64,000 bases of DNA, taken from assembly GCA_036272935.1 (NCBI GenBank), contig DATAXP010000059.1:3672-67671 (forward strand). Reading direction: 5' to 3'. This document shows positions 36,259 through 46,200 of this stretch, in pieces. Position numbers and translations under genes: made by a program. Positions within the stretch are counted from its first letter, which is position 1; every line of letters begins with the position of its first letter. This stretch comes from DATAXP01 sp036272935 (GTDB taxonomy: Bacteria > Planctomycetota > Planctomycetia > Pirellulales > PNKZ01). The notes beneath the pieces were generated by a model. It did not search any database. It was given only the letters and a program-made list of their open reading frames with translations, and had not been told where the DNA came from.

Positions 36259-38727
36259 TTAGAACTCGAAACGTCGCAGCAGAAACTCGCACATCTCCAG
36301 CGACAGCTTTTCCGGAAAATCAAACGTACCATGCAGGATCGTCACCTTGAAGCTGCCCGAGTCGGGCTGCCAGTACGTGCGATCGTCGCGCGGCACGGTG
36401 CGCAGCACGCCGCCCGGCGGGCGCGATTGCAGGATCGAGTTGATCGAAAGCTCCAGCTTGCCCGCCAGGGGCATCGTGTGTGGCGGCAGCGGATCGTTAT
36501 AGGCGACCCAGCCGACAATCCCCACCCGCATCAACAGGGCGGCGTAATTCGATTTCACATCGACCAGTCCATAGCGATGCAACGCCGGCCGGTCCTGCCA
36601 CCACTTGATCCCCTCGGGCTTCGCTGGTCGCGGCGCCCCCAGCGAAGGCTCGGCCAGCAGTTCACGGTAGAACGCCACCGGCCCCGGAGCGACGGTGCCC
36701 GTGGCCGTGACGAGCAGCGCGTCGCCGCGCTCGACCGTCACCCCCGAATCGACCGCATAGCCGGCGTCCTGCACTTCCGAGGCGGTCAGCTCGACGTCCG
36801 TTTCACGCCAGTGGATCACCCCCATCGCGAAGCGCTCGGCGGGCCGCTCGTTCACGACGCGGTCGTTGACGATCAGCTCGCTGCGGACCGAATAGTCTCC
36901 CTTAGGCCAACCCCCGGCCGGCGAGGGAACCTGTTCGTGGAACCGTTGCTGCTTCGAGCCCGCAGCCAAGGGATGCTTTAGCTCGGCGACGATCTTGTCG
37001 CGTGCCGCCTCGTCCTTCGCGTCCTTCTTCACCGCCCCGGCTGACCGCTCGTGGTGTACGAGTTGAAAGTGCAGCACGATCCGGTCGTCGGGAACCGCAA
37101 CCGGTGTCTCCAGCGCGATGTCGCACACCAGCGGCGTGGTGATCAATGCCCACGACGGCTGCTGGCCGACCGACGTGCGGCTTGCCGCGCTTCCCGTGGC
37201 GGGGAGCAGGCAGACGAAATCTCTGCCCAGCCGCAGAGCCCCGGTCTTGGGCAGCAGGCTGGAAAACGTCAACGTGCTGGTCGCCTTGAGTCCTTCCAGC
37301 GCGCCTTTAAGCTGCTGGGCGTGGGCCGCTTGTTGGTAACCTTCGAGTGCCTCGTTGCGATTGGGAAACACCGCCATCGCGCGCTGGAAGCAGCGCATCG
37401 CCTCGGCGTAATCCTCGCGCGCGGCGGCTGCCTTTCCGGCTTCGCAATCGGCAAGATACGACTCGCGGGCGCGGTCGCCGGCCGTCGCGGCCACCGTAGC
37501 CGCCAAGGCGGTCACCTGATCCAGCGAGCCGGGATCGGCGATCTTCGAGGCGGCGGTGAACTCGTCGGCCGCCCGCCGCGGGTTGCCGTCGGTCGCGCTT
37601 TGCCGGCCGAGCTGCATCTGCCGGGCGAACCGTTGCCGCTGCTCGATCCGATTGCGCACCTCCTCGACCGATTGTTCGATCCGTTTGCGCTCGACCTGCG
37701 ATGGCGCACCAAGGTTCCATAGCCGCACGGTGTGGTCGAACGATCCGGTGGCGGCGACGGCCCCGTTGGGAAAAAAAACGTCACAGGTCAGCGCGTCGCT
37801 GTGGCCGGTGAAGGTGCGCATCACGCCGCCATCTTCGCACGAGATCAGCCTGGCCAGCCGATCGCTCGAGCCGCAGAGGATGCGCGTTCCGCCGGGACTG
37901 ACGGCCACGGCGGTCGGCCGGGCCGGCGCGCTCATCGGAGTCCAGGTGGCGATGGGCTGTTGCGATTCCAAGTCCCACCAGCGCACGGTGCCGTCGTCGC
38001 TGCACGAGGCGGCACGCATCTCGACGGGGGAAATGGCCGCCGATCGCACAGGTCCCGAGTGTCCTTCGAGCCGCGCCAGTTCCCGGAAGGTTGCGACGTC
38101 CCAAACGTGCAGCATGCCGGTCGATTCGCCGGTGATCGCCCGCCGGCCGTCGGCACTGATGGCCAGGCACAGAATCTTTCCTCGCAACAGTTCGCGCTTT
38201 TGCGAGGCAGACTTGTTCAACAGGTCCCACAGAATCAATTGGCCGTCGTCGCCGCACGAGAGTAGATGCGATTGCGCCGGATAGTAAGCCACGCCGGTCA
38301 CGGCCCCCTGGTGTCCGCTAAGCGAGAACTCTTCGGTGCCCGTCGTGGCGTTCCACACTCGGACGACGCCATCGTCGCCGCCGCTGGCGACCTGCCGCGA
38401 GTCGGGGCTGATCGCGACGGCGTTGATTCGCCCGCGGACAGCAAGCATGCCGCGCGGTTGCCGGCTTTGCGGGTCCCAAAGGCGGATTTCGGCGTCGTCG
38501 CCGGCACTGGCAATCAGGCTGCCATCGGGCGACGCGCCGAGGCAGTGCACCGGTCGCGCGTGCTCGGCGAATACCGCCAGTTCATCGCTGGGCGTCTCGG
38601 TCGTGCCACGGTCGCTGCTGCGCGAAACGATCGCGGCGATCGCCCCGCCTCCCAATAGCACCATGACCGCCGCAACAACCACCACGTTGCGGCGACGGCG
38701 GCGGGTGAGCGTTGCGGAGCTTGCCAT
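36259..38727 (-). CDS. Membrane-anchored WD40/TPR protein with lectin-like C-terminus
   Basis: The 822-residue product begins with RRRRR and one membrane helix (NVVVVAAVMVLLGGGAIAAIV). Seven WD40 repeats follow (about residues 55-345), each ending in WD, WN or similar (IRLWD, VRVWN, LILWD, LHVWD, VRWWD, LARLIS, VRLWN), a single seven-bladed propeller. Residues about 350-465 are helical and TPR-like (AREDYAEAMRCFQRAMAVFPN). Near residues 660-780, SGVTVERGDALLVTATGTV, a Pro-rich PEGIKWW stretch, ALLMRVG and GKLELSINS resemble PA-IL/LecA-type galactose-binding domains. It is in an apparent operon with the M48 and HEAT-like genes. Confidence 0.8.
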   Translation of the reverse strand: MASSATLTRRRRRNVVVVAAVMVLLGGGAIAAIVSRSSDRGTTETPSDELAVFAEHARPVHCLGASPDGSLIASAGDDAEIRLWDPQSRQPRGMLAVRGRINAVAISPDSRQVASGGDDGVVRVWNATTGTEEFSLSGHQGAVTGVAYYPAQSHLLSCGDDGQLILWDLLNKSASQKRELLRGKILCLAISADGRRAITGESTGMLHVWDVATFRELARLEGHSGPVRSAAISPVEMRAASCSDDGTVRWWDLESQQPIATWTPMSAPARPTAVAVSPGGTRILCGSSDRLARLISCEDGGVMRTFTGHSDALTCDVFFPNGAVAATGSFDHTVRLWNLGAPSQVERKRIEQSVEEVRNRIEQRQRFARQMQLGRQSATDGNPRRAADEFTAASKIADPGSLDQVTALAATVAATAGDRARESYLADCEAGKAAAAREDYAEAMRCFQRAMAVFPNRNEALEGYQQAAHAQQLKGALEGLKATSTLTFSSLLPKTGALRLGRDFVCLLPATGSAASRTSVGQQPSWALITTPLVCDIALETPVAVPDDRIVLHFQLVHHERSAGAVKKDAKDEAARDKIVAELKHPLAAGSKQQRFHEQVPSPAGGWPKGDYSVRSELIVNDRVVNERPAERFAMGVIHWRETDVELTASEVQDAGYAVDSGVTVERGDALLVTATGTVAPGPVAFYRELLAEPSLGAPRPAKPEGIKWWQDRPALHRYGLVDVKSNYAALLMRVGIVGWVAYNDPLPPHTMPLAGKLELSINSILQSRPPGGVLRTVPRDDRTYWQPDSGSFKVTILHGTFDFPEKLSLEMCEFLLRRFEF

Positions 38728-38770
38728 ATTGGGGAATCGCGTGTGCGCTCGCAGATCGATCGGTGCGACA

Positions 38771-40972
38771 CTATTTGGTGGCTGTTGCTGGCGCGGGCAT
38801 CCGCAGGCAGCGCGGCAAGGTGCCGAACTCGCCGTCGAGCGTCTTGGTCAACGACTCCCACTCGGGACGCTGGCGGCGAAACGTCGCCAAGGCTGCGGCC
38901 ATGAATCGGAAATTCCACGAATCGACGCCGCGTTTCAGCAGATCGCGGCGCGCGCCGTTGAGTTGCTTGGTGATCGTCACGTCGTAGACGGTGGCCAGAT
39001 CGAACGCCAGCACGCAATACTCGTCGAGCATCTTCACATAGCGGGTGATCCTTTCCAACTCGGGACCGAACGCTGCGTCGGCACTGGCACTCATCCTGAG
39101 CGTCCCGAGCAATTCGGCCAGCGACTTTCGCTGTGCGCCGTCGGCGCTCCACTCGCCGGGATCGACATCCTTGGGTAGTTTTGAGAAATCGCGCACCGCT
39201 ACCTGTAAGCCCTTGTCGGAATCGGGCGAGACGTCGTCCTTCTTCAACGCGATCAAATTACCGTCAAGCACCTTGACGATCGACGCGAGCAGGGCTGTTT
39301 GCTTTCGCCGGGTTGCGTCGGCCGCAAGGAATTGCTCGATGAACGCTGGCCGCAGCAGTTGGCGCATCGCCCAGGCGCGGCTCGACTCGTCTCCGCCGAG
39401 CGCAACTTTCATCAACGGCAGCCGCACGCGCTCGTCGGCGATCATCTCAAGCGACGCCTTGTCATACTTTGTCGTCACAGCGTTCAGATCGTTGGCGTTG
39501 GCCAGCACAGCCGCCGCCAGGTCCACGCTGCGCGAATCGTCAGCCGGCAGCAGATCGTTCACCAGGGCGGTGCTGTCGGGGATCGGTGCGTCGCGCAGCC
39601 GCTTGCCGACGGCCTCGGCATCGATCTCCGAGCGATCGTCGCGATAGATTGCCAGCGCCACGCCGCGGAGCGTCGCATCGCCGTAAAGCAACATCTGCTG
39701 GGCGATGCGCCCGGCCAACGGCGGCTCGTCGCGGAAGAACTCCTGGAGTTCGGCTTCGGAAATCGCTGGCGGGACCACCATGCGGTGCCTGTCGAGCAAC
39801 ACCTTGGCTAGCGGGTAAGCAGCTCGCGATCGGCATTGGACGATCGCGGCGATCACATCCCCCGCGTGGTCGCTGAGCAGTCCGGCGTCGCACTCGCGCT
39901 CGATGGCACGCGCCTGCTCGGAAGTAAGCGCCGGCAACTGAGCGCGCACCAGCGCCAACCGCTCCTCGGCGTTGCGACACTGCGCCGCCGCGAACGCAGC
40001 GATCGGCTGATACGCTGCCGGACTGGCGGCGACGAGGGCAATCAATGCTGGAAGTTTTGCGTGGTCGAATCGCCGGGGGTCGGCTTCGAGCGCACGGGTT
40101 GCTGCCTCGATCGAGGTGCTTTCGCTCGAGACCAACAGCGACCAGCACAGCTCACTTAGGCGCGGCGGAGATTCGCGCGTCAACCGTTCGACAGCGAGGC
40201 GCGAGCCCGCCTTGTGGCCGCTGCGCGCCAATGCAGTCAGCGCCGTCCATGCCAGGTCGGCATTCTTCGACTCGGCAAGCTCGGCCGCGCGATCGACTGC
40301 TTCGGGGGACAATTCGGTACGGCGATCCTGCTTGCACGCCGCTTCGAGTTCGCGGAGGGCCTTGATCTCGACGATTGCCGCGGCGTCGTAGTTCTTGCTT
40401 CCCGAACCAGCCGCCCGCCGCAGCCGCTCGAGCGTTCGCGTCATCGCCGCCAGATTCGTCGCTGCTTCATCCGCCGCCGCGCGCTCGGCGCGCAGCGCCA
40501 GCAGCGTCTCGCTTTGCTGCTCGGCCGAACCGGATTCGAGCAACAGTTGACGGTCGATCTTTTCCGACCGCTCACGCTCGATCGACGCAATCGAGGTGAG
40601 ATCGCGATCGAGCTCGTCGATCGTTCGCGCGGCATCGCTCGACGAGCCTGGTGCCGACGCATTGAGCTCGGCGATGAACTCGTCGGCGTTGTGGTAGCGC
40701 GCTTGCGAGCGCAGCGCACTGCTGTCGATCATCAGCGATTTTTCTGCCTTGGCGGCGCGCTCGTTCCACTGCTGCTGAAGCCGAGGAACCGGATCGGGCC
40801 CCAAGCCGCCGCTCGACGTTGATCCGGTCGACGAAAAGACAGCCACCGCGCCGCAGAGGGCCGCGCCCAAGATCAGCAGTCCGGCAATCCCGCCGTACCA
40901 CGTGGCTCGGAAACGCCCTCGCGGCGAAGGTGCCTGGGGCGATGTGGATGTGCCGCGTACCGACGATTGCAT
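38771..40972 (-). CDS. Membrane-anchored alpha-helical repeat protein, unknown
   Basis: The frame is open to 41149; the ATG at 40972 (MQSSVRGTST) is used because it lies just before the helix WYGGIAGLLILGAALCGAVAVF. About 640 residues of soluble, mostly helical sequence follow, with many short helices (for example LAWTALTALARSGHKAG, LSELCWSLLVSSES, PLMKVALGGDESSRAW) that suggest HEAT/armadillo-like repeats. I recognise no enzyme motif. It is 43 bp upstream of the WD40 gene in the same direction and shares the anchor architecture with it, so a complex is plausible. Confidence 0.6.
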   Translation of the reverse strand: MQSSVRGTSTSPQAPSPRGRFRATWYGGIAGLLILGAALCGAVAVFSSTGSTSSGGLGPDPVPRLQQQWNERAAKAEKSLMIDSSALRSQARYHNADEFIAELNASAPGSSSDAARTIDELDRDLTSIASIERERSEKIDRQLLLESGSAEQQSETLLALRAERAAADEAATNLAAMTRTLERLRRAAGSGSKNYDAAAIVEIKALRELEAACKQDRRTELSPEAVDRAAELAESKNADLAWTALTALARSGHKAGSRLAVERLTRESPPRLSELCWSLLVSSESTSIEAATRALEADPRRFDHAKLPALIALVAASPAAYQPIAAFAAAQCRNAEERLALVRAQLPALTSEQARAIERECDAGLLSDHAGDVIAAIVQCRSRAAYPLAKVLLDRHRMVVPPAISEAELQEFFRDEPPLAGRIAQQMLLYGDATLRGVALAIYRDDRSEIDAEAVGKRLRDAPIPDSTALVNDLLPADDSRSVDLAAAVLANANDLNAVTTKYDKASLEMIADERVRLPLMKVALGGDESSRAWAMRQLLRPAFIEQFLAADATRRKQTALLASIVKVLDGNLIALKKDDVSPDSDKGLQVAVRDFSKLPKDVDPGEWSADGAQRKSLAELLGTLRMSASADAAFGPELERITRYVKMLDEYCVLAFDLATVYDVTITKQLNGARRDLLKRGVDSWNFRFMAAALATFRRQRPEWESLTKTLDGEFGTLPRCLRMPAPATATK

Positions 40973-41250
40973 TGAACATGCCCTGTTGCGCGCGGCTCGA
41001 CGGGGTCCGAAAGGCCGCTCCCGATCGCAATTGCATGATAAAACTGTCGACCACAGACCGCAAGTTTTACCGAACCGCCAGGCTCGCGCGACGCCGTCTG
41101 GGTCCGATTCGGAAACGCGGAAAAAAACCTTTACTTTCCCGCGGATCACCGTCTAGCATAACGAAATTCTGCGGACGCCGACGGCGCGGTTTGGTGCCGA
41201 GGTTCACGTGCTGGGAACACGATTATCTCCAACCCGGGAAAGGGGCACGC
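40973..41250. promoter_or_regulatory. Divergent intergenic region of the WD40/M48 and SHD1 genes
   Basis: 278 bases separate the minus-strand group from the plus-strand gene at 41251. Two open frames cross it, but both look like shadow extensions. I see no strong promoter or hairpin. Confidence 0.4.
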
Positions 41251-43257
41251 ATGCGTAAGCAAGCGACATTGGTTGCGATGACATTGGTAGTCGTTTGCGT
41301 TTCGTATCTCGTCGCCCATGGCGAGTACCGTACTTGGACCGCCAACGGTGGACTCCACACCACGCTTGCCGAGTTCGTCGAGTTGAAGCCGGACGGCATG
41401 GTCGCCTTGCGTAAGAAAGACGGCCCGGTGATCAATGTGCCGCTCGACAAGCTCAGCGACGCCGACAAGGCGTTCGTTCGCCAGGCCACCGGCACGACCC
41501 CCTCGACCGGAACAAAATCATCGACCGCAGCAACGCCGCAACCGGTCGTCGATCCCAAACAGCCGAAGAAAAGCGAGGCCGACGCGACCCGCGCGCTCAA
41601 AGCGGTCGTTGCCGAGGCCGAGGAGTGCAGAACTGCCGACGAGGCAGCGCTGCTGCTGACGATGTTCTTGTCGGACGGCTCGATTCCCGACAGCGTGCGC
41701 ACCGCCGCCCAGGAAAAGGCCGCCGAATGGCAAGGCATGGTCGACAAAGGACTGGTGCGCCTGGGCCGCAAATGGTGTACGGTCGATGAGGTGCGCAATG
41801 CGCGAGTCCAGGCCTCGTTCCTCATCAACCAAGGTCTGGAAATGGTGCGGCTTAGCCAGGACCGCATCGCTTTGGAGAAATTGCTCGAGGCCAGCAAGAC
41901 CGACCCCGACGGCATCCAGGCCGACTTCGTGATCGCCACCGTGTATGCTCTGGCAGCCCGTAATTTCGACAAGGCCAACCAGCACTACGAGGTCTGCCTG
42001 CGCCGCGATCCGCAAAACGTCGCCGTGCTCAACAACCTGGCGCTGGTCGAAATTCGCCTTGGCCAGCAGGCCGAGGCCGTGCAGCACTGGAAGAAGGCGG
42101 CCGGCATCCGCTACGACCAGCGGCTGGCGCAGAATATCGGCCGCCTGCTCGACCAGGCCGGCAAGCGGAAGATCATGGTGCCGCCGTCGGTGCTCAGCCA
42201 GTTGAGCGACGTGTACGCCTCGATGGTGGTGACGAACAAAGTGTTCGGTGCCGACAAGCATCGCGGCTGGCAGTATTTGCTGGTGCCGATCGACTCGCTG
42301 GAAGAGGCCGCCGCCGATCCGTCGCTGGCCGCATCGGCCGCCAGCGGCTCGCCCGACGAGATGATCCCGATCGGCTCGGGGGCCGGATTCGTCGTGTTCG
42401 GTAACTATATTCTCACCAATCGCAACTTCACCAAGGGTGCTTCCGACTTCCAGGTTTCGAATCCCAACGACAAAGGAAGCATGCTGCCGGCCACGTTGGT
42501 CGCTTCGAGCAAAGACAGCGACCTGGCCGTGCTGAAGTGCGACGCCCTGAACTGCCCGCCGCTGCCGATCGATGACGATCTGGTGTTCCGCGTCGGCAGC
42601 GAAGTTTGCGTGACCAGCTTCGGCCTGTCGGATGTGATGGGCATGAACGTCAAGTCGACGCACGGCAACATCATGTTTCCGCCCAGCACCTCGGCCTGGA
42701 ACATGGTGCAGTACAACGCCACGGACCCGGGCCGCGGCGGCGGACCGGTGTCCGACAGCATGGGCAATGTGGTCGCGATCCACTGCAAAGGGTTCGATGC
42801 CTCGGCGGTGCACTACTGCGCGGGCATTCCCATGGTGCGCGCCAAGCACTTCCTGCAAGAATCGATCGAAGGCTTTCAGCCGACGCCGCGCAACAAGGCC
42901 GATCAGCCGTGGGGCCAAATCGAGCAGCAGGCCGCCAAGAGCACCGTCTCGGTGGTTGCGCGTGGCAAAGCGCAAGACGTCGGCTTGTCGAAGCGGCTCG
43001 GCGACGGTTACCTGCAAGACAACTCGTGCGTCTTCTGCAACGGCAAAACGAAGGTGAAGTGCCCCGCCCCCGGCTGCTCGCGCGGCACCGTGCCACGGCA
43101 GCAGACCGTGGCGAGCACGGAGCCGATCAGCGGCCGCAGAATCACCGAGACACAGACGATCCGCGTTCCCTGCTCACACTGCCACGGCAGCGGCACGGTG
43201 ACCTGCCCCGACTGCCACGGCTCGGGGATCGACCGCAGCCTGGTCTCCGGTCGATAG
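41251..43257 (+). CDS. Secreted SHD1-TPR-trypsin-like (inactivated)-zinc-finger protein
   Basis: The ATG at 41251 follows GGGAAAGGGG and begins a signal peptide (RKQATLVAMTLVVVCVSYLVA). The 668-residue product has an SLA1-homology-like domain (residues about 24-80, RTWTANGGLHTTLAEFVELK), then TPR-like repeats (QHYEVCLRRDPQNVAVLNNL, about 210-290). A trypsin-like domain (about 370-560) has ILTNRNF where HtrA has ILTNNHV, SKDSDLAVLK, and DPGRGGGPVSD where GNSGGP is expected. The C-terminus has a DnaJ-type zinc finger with CVFCNG, CPAPGCSRG, CSHCHGSG and CPDCHGSG. Active His and Ser are replaced; it is likely a scaffold, not a protease. Confidence 0.8.
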   Translation: MRKQATLVAMTLVVVCVSYLVAHGEYRTWTANGGLHTTLAEFVELKPDGMVALRKKDGPVINVPLDKLSDADKAFVRQATGTTPSTGTKSSTAATPQPVVDPKQPKKSEADATRALKAVVAEAEECRTADEAALLLTMFLSDGSIPDSVRTAAQEKAAEWQGMVDKGLVRLGRKWCTVDEVRNARVQASFLINQGLEMVRLSQDRIALEKLLEASKTDPDGIQADFVIATVYALAARNFDKANQHYEVCLRRDPQNVAVLNNLALVEIRLGQQAEAVQHWKKAAGIRYDQRLAQNIGRLLDQAGKRKIMVPPSVLSQLSDVYASMVVTNKVFGADKHRGWQYLLVPIDSLEEAAADPSLAASAASGSPDEMIPIGSGAGFVVFGNYILTNRNFTKGASDFQVSNPNDKGSMLPATLVASSKDSDLAVLKCDALNCPPLPIDDDLVFRVGSEVCVTSFGLSDVMGMNVKSTHGNIMFPPSTSAWNMVQYNATDPGRGGGPVSDSMGNVVAIHCKGFDASAVHYCAGIPMVRAKHFLQESIEGFQPTPRNKADQPWGQIEQQAAKSTVSVVARGKAQDVGLSKRLGDGYLQDNSCVFCNGKTKVKCPAPGCSRGTVPRQQTVASTEPISGRRITETQTIRVPCSHCHGSGTVTCPDCHGSGIDRSLVSGR

Positions 43258-43261
43258 GCGT

Positions 43262-46200
43262 TCACGGTGCTCCCCAGCCGCCGCCGCCGGGCGTTTCGAT
43301 GATCAGTTGATCGCCTGGTTGGGATTGGAACTGGTCACCGTACTTCAACGTTTCGATCGATCCATCGGCCCGCCGCAGCCAGTTGCGCCCCAGCGCGCCG
43401 GGCTGACCGCCTGCCTGGCCGTAGGGCGCCCAGGGACCGCGGCGCTGCGAGAGGATCGACACTTCGAGCGCGCGCAGAAACTCGAGCCGCCGCACGATGC
43501 CGTCGCCGCCACGATGCACCCCCGCGCCTCCCGAGCCGCGACGTATCGAAAACTCCAACACCCGCACCGGCCAGCGCTGCTCGAGTACTTCGGCATCGGT
43601 GAGCCGAGTGTTGGTCATGTGTACTTGAACAGCATCGGCACCCGGACCCGCGGCGGTCGCACCGCTGCCGCCGCAGATCGTCTCGTAATAGCCGAACGTC
43701 GCGTCGCCGAAGACCACGTTGTTCATTGTCCCTTGGCTGGCGGCGGCGAGGCCCAGCGCGCCCAACAGCACATCGACCACGCGCTGCGACGTTTCGGTGT
43801 TGCCGCCGACGACCGCGGGACACGTTTCCGGCATGGCCCCCTCGGGCGGTCGGAGCAGGCACTCGGGCAGGACCAGACGCACCGCAGCCAGCACCCCCTG
43901 GTTCAACGGAATATCCTCGTCGATCAGCACGCGTAGCGAGTACATCACCGCCGCCGTGACAATCGCCCGGTTGGCATTCAGGTTTCCCGGCAGCACCGGC
44001 CCGGTGCCGGCGAAGTCGATCGTGGCCGCGATGGCAGACTGCTGGCCGTCTGCTGCCGGCGGCGCGATGGTGATCGCGACGCAGATCGGCGAGCCATCGT
44101 CCAAGTGATCGAGAAACTCGTATCGACCCGGCGGAAACTTCGCCAGTGCCGCGCGCATCTTCCGCTCGGCCGCCGCTTGGATGTGCCGCATGTAGGCTTC
44201 GACCACTGACCAGCCGTAGCGCTCGACCAACCGCAGCAGGTCGCGTGCTCCCTGGTTGTTCGCCGCCGCTTGGGCCGCAAGATCGGCGAGATTGTCGGCC
44301 ACGTTCCGCGTGGGATACACGGCGCCAAGCAACTCGTCGCGCAGTTGCTCGAACCGCGACTGGCCTCGATCGAGCAGCTTGAAATTGCGAATCAGCACGC
44401 CCTCTTCGGCCAGGTTGCGCGAGAACGGCGGCAGCGAGCCGGGACGGATGCCACCGATCTCGGCATGGTGAGCACGGCTGGCGGTAAAAAACAGCAGCCG
44501 CCCGCTTTGCGGATCGTACACCGGCGTGACGACCGTGACATCGGGCAGATGCGAGCCGCCGCGGTACGGATCGTTGGTGACGAACACGTCGCCGGCGGCC
44601 ATGTCGGGATTATCGGCCAACGTACGGCGCACCGTCTCGCTCATCGCCCCCAGGTGCACGGGGATGTGCGGCGCGTTGACCACCAACTCGCCCGTGGAGG
44701 TGAACAGCGCACAACTAAAATCGAGCCGCTCCTTCACGTTCACGCTGCTGGCGGTGTTGCGGAGCGTGATCCCCATCTGCTCGGCGATCGCGGCGAACTG
44801 GTTGTTGAACACTTCCAGCATCACCGGATCGGCTGCCGTGCTCACCGAGGCTTGCGGTTTGGTGTCGTGATGCTCGATCAGCAGCTCGCCATATTCCAGC
44901 ACGCGCGCCCTCCAGCCGGGGTCGATGACGGTCGTGGAGATCGCTTCGCGCACGATCGCCGGGCCGGTGATCACGTCGCCCGGCTGCAACTTGGACCGCG
45001 TGAAGAGCTTTGTTACGGAAGGTTCGTTGTCGAACCAGCTGGTGACCTGCCCCTGGGCTTCGAGCTTGCGATCAAGCATCGGCAACGGCGGCACGGCAAG
45101 CTGCTCGGTTCGCCCCGTCACCTCGACACGCGCGGCCACAATCTCCAGTTCCCGGCCGGCGTGGCGATAGCCGTAGAGTTTTTCGTGGGCCGCTTCGTAC
45201 GCCGCGGGCCAATCGCCATCAGCCGGTCGTTCGATGGTCAGATACGCGTCGAGGCCTCGATAGCGCAGGTCGAGCAGTTCGCGCACGTCGATGCGCGTCG
45301 CAAGGATGCCTTCGGCCTGCACTTCATCGCGCGCGGGGGCCGCCAGCTCGTCGAACGTCGTGCGCAACGCGGCGACTGTTTCGGCCGAGTAGGGGCGATA
45401 GACGCCGGCAGCGCGGTGCCGCGAGACCTCGGCCAGGCCGATGCCGTAGGCGCTCAATATGCCGGAATCAGGATGATTGAGCACCTGCCGGATGCCAAGT
45501 TCCCGCGCCACGGCGCAAGCATGCTGCGGCGCGGCACCGCCGAACGCCACGAGCACGTAATCGCGCGGGTCGGCTCCCTTGGCAATCGAAATGGCTTGCA
45601 CCGCCTTGACCATGTTGGCATTGGCCACGCGCAGAAAACCTTCGCACAGCTCGTGCGGCGAGTAGCGGCGGCCGGTCGCGGCAATGATCTGATCGATGAG
45701 CGCGTTCAGCCGCGCTCCGACCGCTGTCCGATCGAGCGGAAACGGAAACGAATCGGGCAGAATCTTGCCCAAATAAAAATTCAGGTCGGTCACGCTCAGC
45801 GGGCCGCCGCGACCGTAGCAGGCCGGACCCGGATCGGCCCCGGAGCTATCGGGCCCGACGACGAGCTTCACGCCGTCGAACGCACAGATGCTGCCGCCGC
45901 CGGCGGCCACCGTGTGAATGGCCATCATCGGCGCCACGACGCGCACGCCCGCTTTCTCGGTTTCGTACTCTAGTTCGTAGCGGGCGTCGAAGCGGGCCAC
46001 GTCGGTACTGGTGCCACCCATGTCGAAGCCGATGGCACGCTCGAACCCGACAGCCTGGGCCACGCGCGAGAAGCCCACCACGCCTCCGGCAGGCCCCGAA
46101 AGGATGCTGTCTTTGCCGACAAACTGCTCGGCCGCGACGAGCCCGCCGGCGCTGGTCATCAATCGCAACTGAGCTTGTGGCAGCGCGCGGCGCAGTCGTT

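Noticed and set aside
41070..41250. Open frames extending the genes at 40972 (minus) and 41251 (plus) across the divergent region
   Set aside because: Both lack protein-like composition, overlap each other, and start codons near the leaders have better context.
44270..45973. 567-residue plus-strand frame antisense to the oxoprolinase
   Set aside because: Composition of an antisense shadow (Arg/His/Gly/Gln-rich) with no domain; the minus strand encodes full HyuA/HyuB motifs.
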